DNA of 19,503 nt from Glomus cerebriforme (Eukaryota; Glomeromycota; Glomeromycetes; Glomerales; Glomeraceae), in contig QKYT01000507.1 of NCBI GenBank assembly GCA_003550305.1, forward strand, positions 68,698 to 88,200, given 5' to 3'. The notes beneath the pieces were generated by a model. It was given only the letters and a program-made list of their open reading frames with translations. It searched no databases and was not told the origin of the DNA. Below, in pieces: positions 18,307 through 19,503 of this stretch. Within the stretch, counting starts at the first letter, position 1. Every line of letters starts with the position of its first letter. The position numbers and the translations under genes were made by a program.

Positions 18307-18924
18307 TTAATTAATTGATTTATCCTCCCTTTTTGTTCGAGTAACTTCCTTAATCTTTTTTCTTATTGCTACTTGAAAACGCTTATAAATTACTTCTATT
18401 TGACATTGATAACTATTTAAGAATGAATCAATTGCTATTCTTGGATTATTATATTCCTCTACGAAATAATCCCACTCATAATCATCAAGAATCATTATTC
18501 CATCTTCTTTCAATAAATTCCATGATAATACTGCATCGGATAATACATCACAAGCAAAATGAGAACCATCTATGTAAATAAAATCAAATTTCATTCTCTT
18601 TTCATAATTCAACTTAGTAAGAGCATCAAAAGAATTATTTTTAATGATTTCAACTTGATTCTTTTTTCCAGATTCTTCGATATTTCTACGAAAAGTTGTT
18701 TCATTATCGACATTCTCGAATATTGTTTCAAAAGTATCAATAGTGATTAATTTTGAGTCTGAATTTGTAAACAAGTTATCTAAAATCCAAATAGTTGACC
18801 TTCCTTCAAAGACTCCGATTTCCAAAACGTTAATTTTTTTATTATCAGATAATTCTTTTAAAGTTTCTCTCCATTTTGATTCATGAAGGTCAAACCAACG
18901 CCTTGTGAATTTATAATCTTTCAT
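18307..18924 (-). CDS. Class I SAM-dependent methyltransferase (Methyltransf_24-like)
   Basis: A 205-residue single-domain enzyme. The N-terminal KFTRRWF (5-11) is followed by a helix and then motif I, VLEIGVFEGRST (33-44), the SAM-binding loop after strand 1. Strand 2 ends in the acidic LITIDTFE (59-66), where Asp63 should contact the SAM ribose. FDFIYIDGSH (113-122) and DGIMILDDYEW (141-151) are strands 4 and 5 of the Rossmann-like fold, with the Asp and His residues typical of O-methyltransferase-like members. It should transfer a methyl group from SAM in the cytosol; the substrate (small molecule or sugar) is unknown. The length is normal for this compact family and no intron is needed. 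The basic C-terminus (188-202) could be a nuclear signal or an extension. Close relatives of this WF...EIG.FEGRS type are common in bacteria and large DNA viruses, so transfer is possible but not shown. The ATG at 18924 is the likely start. Confidence 0.87.
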   Translation of the reverse strand: MKDYKFTRRWFDLHESKWRETLKELSDNKKINVLEIGVFEGRSTIWILDNLFTNSDSKLITIDTFETIFENVDNETTFRRNIEESGKKNQVEIIKNNSFDALTKLNYEKRMKFDFIYIDGSHFACDVLSDAVLSWNLLKEDGIMILDDYEWDYFVEEYNNPRIAIDSFLNSYQCQIEVIYKRFQVAIRKKIKEVTRTKREDKSIN

Positions 18925-19032
18925 TTTTCTTGATGAACCTTTAACTTTCGATTCGTTCTAGTATCAAAGGTATAATCCTTGTTCAATTGTTTTGAGGTAA
19001 CGGAACATCTTTTTAAATATAAATTCAAATGC

Positions 19033-19039
19033 TTATATA
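19033..19039 (-). promoter_or_regulatory. TATA-like element of the methyltransferase gene
   Basis: TATATAA within TTATATAAGC, about 107 bp upstream of the ATG at 18924 on the minus strand. It is a weak call in AT-rich DNA, based on position and spacing only. Confidence 0.35.
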
Positions 19040-19065
19040 ATAATTTACGACGCAAGTAGTAGGTC

Positions 19066-19141
19066 ATAATTTGATCATCAATACAAACGTTTAATGCTTG
19101 TATAATCATCCATGGGAAAGTTAATAATTTGATCATCAATA
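19066..19141. repeat. 18-bp direct repeat, 58-bp period, upstream of the methyltransferase gene
   Basis: ATAATTTGATCATCAATA occurs at 19066-19083 and 19124-19141. Each copy contains the near-palindromic TTGATCATCAA. It lies about 140-220 bp upstream of the methyltransferase ATG, a position compatible with an upstream activating site, though simple duplication is equally possible. Confidence 0.6.
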
Positions 19142-19219
19142 ATTATTTCAATTTTGGTTAATCTACGTTCAATTTTTTTCTCATGTAAATTTTTTCTCAC
19201 GTAAAAATTTCATCTTATT

Positions 19220-19470
19220 TAGGGATAGCACGTGTTTTAAAACGATGTTTTAAAACAATCTAAATCAGTTTTTTATTGTTTTAAAACGTTTTTTTTTTTT
19301 TGTTTTAAAACATTGATCGACATGATTATTATAATAAATTTTAATCAATAAACAACCTTTTTTTTTGTGCAAATAAGTATTACGTAGTAAAGGCTATTAA
19401 AGTGCTTAATGTTTTAAAACATGTTTTAAAACACCAAAATTTTTTTAAAACATGTTTTTTGCCATCCCTA
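19220..19470. mobile_element. hAT-like MITE, 251 bp
   Basis: Terminal inverted repeats TAGGGATAGCA (19220-19230) and TGCCATCCCTA (19460-19470) match at 10 of 11 positions. They are flanked by 8-bp direct repeats ATCTTATT (19212-19219) and ATCTTATA (19471-19478), identical at 7 of 8. A TAGGGATGGCA-type end with an 8-bp duplication is typical of hAT elements. The inside is non-coding and carries at least six copies of the palindrome GTTTTAAAAC (19234, 19247, 19278, 19302, 19411, 19423), arranged towards both ends as subterminal repeats. It would need a hAT transposase supplied elsewhere to move. It lies about 300 bp upstream of the methyltransferase start. Confidence 0.82.
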
Positions 19471-19503
19471 ATCTTATATAATTTACGGGAATCCACATGA
19501 AAA

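Noticed and set aside
18366..18750. Plus-strand frames inside the methyltransferase gene
   Set aside because: They are antisense shadows of a gene with clear SAM-binding motifs.
18921..19139. 72-codon minus-strand frame overlapping the methyltransferase start by ATGA
   Set aside because: The overlap looks like bacterial translational coupling, but the context is a eukaryotic nuclear genome. The frame crosses the 18-bp direct repeat and the TATA region, so chance is the better reading.
1..19503. CRISPR arrays, bacterial operons, ribosome binding sites
   Set aside because: The intron structure, gene families and composition indicate a eukaryotic nuclear genome. The only regular array (13235-13492) has no spacers.

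Overview
The window looks like a nuclear contig of an arbuscular mycorrhizal fungus, closest in style to Rhizophagus (Glomeromycotina). The DNA is very AT-rich and gene-poor, with long poly-A/T runs and short introns with GT...AG ends. The genes belong to families that are greatly expanded in those genomes: a tyrosine-kinase-like kinase with an N-terminal CxxC...CxxC segment, MATA_HMG-type HMG-box proteins, and an N/Q-rich orphan protein. This assignment comes from recognising the families, not from a search.

Layout. 0-1.3 kb: a diverged ~0.5 kb direct duplication, then a GC-rich hairpin and a short inverted repeat. 3.3-4.2 kb: a minus-strand HMG-box gene (3653-4090) with a TATA element and a downstream palindromic block. 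5.9-6.3 kb: a possible ~0.4 kb MITE with 11-bp flanking direct repeats. 6.47-7.2 kb: patchy coding-like debris. 7.9-9.5 kb: an apparently intact three-exon kinase gene on the plus strand. 10.4-10.75 kb: the broken 3' end of a second, related kinase on the minus strand. 12.6-13.6 kb: a plus-strand HMG-box gene (12673-13143), a ten-copy 25-bp minisatellite, and a second copy of the downstream palindromic block. 15.1-15.8 kb: an N/Q-rich orphan gene (minus). 17.0-18.0 kb: a GC-rich repeat island, an LTR-like segment and a cluster of TCAC...GTGA palindromes. 18.3-18.9 kb: a class I SAM-dependent methyltransferase (minus). 19.22-19.47 kb: a hAT-like MITE with near-perfect 8-bp target-site duplications.

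The most striking relation is between the two HMG-box genes. They are divergent paralogues about 8.6 kb apart. They share an N-terminal arm outside the HMG box and a CAAAATCTTATAAAA-like element about 60 bp before the ATG. Each also has a ~70-bp block containing TGACAGCTGTCA 3' of its stop, in the same orientation relative to the gene. This is what an old inverted duplication, or a conserved cis-regulatory cassette, would leave. The kinase gene and its broken relative also lie tail to tail between the HMG genes. No functional pathway linking all the genes can be shown from sequence alone.
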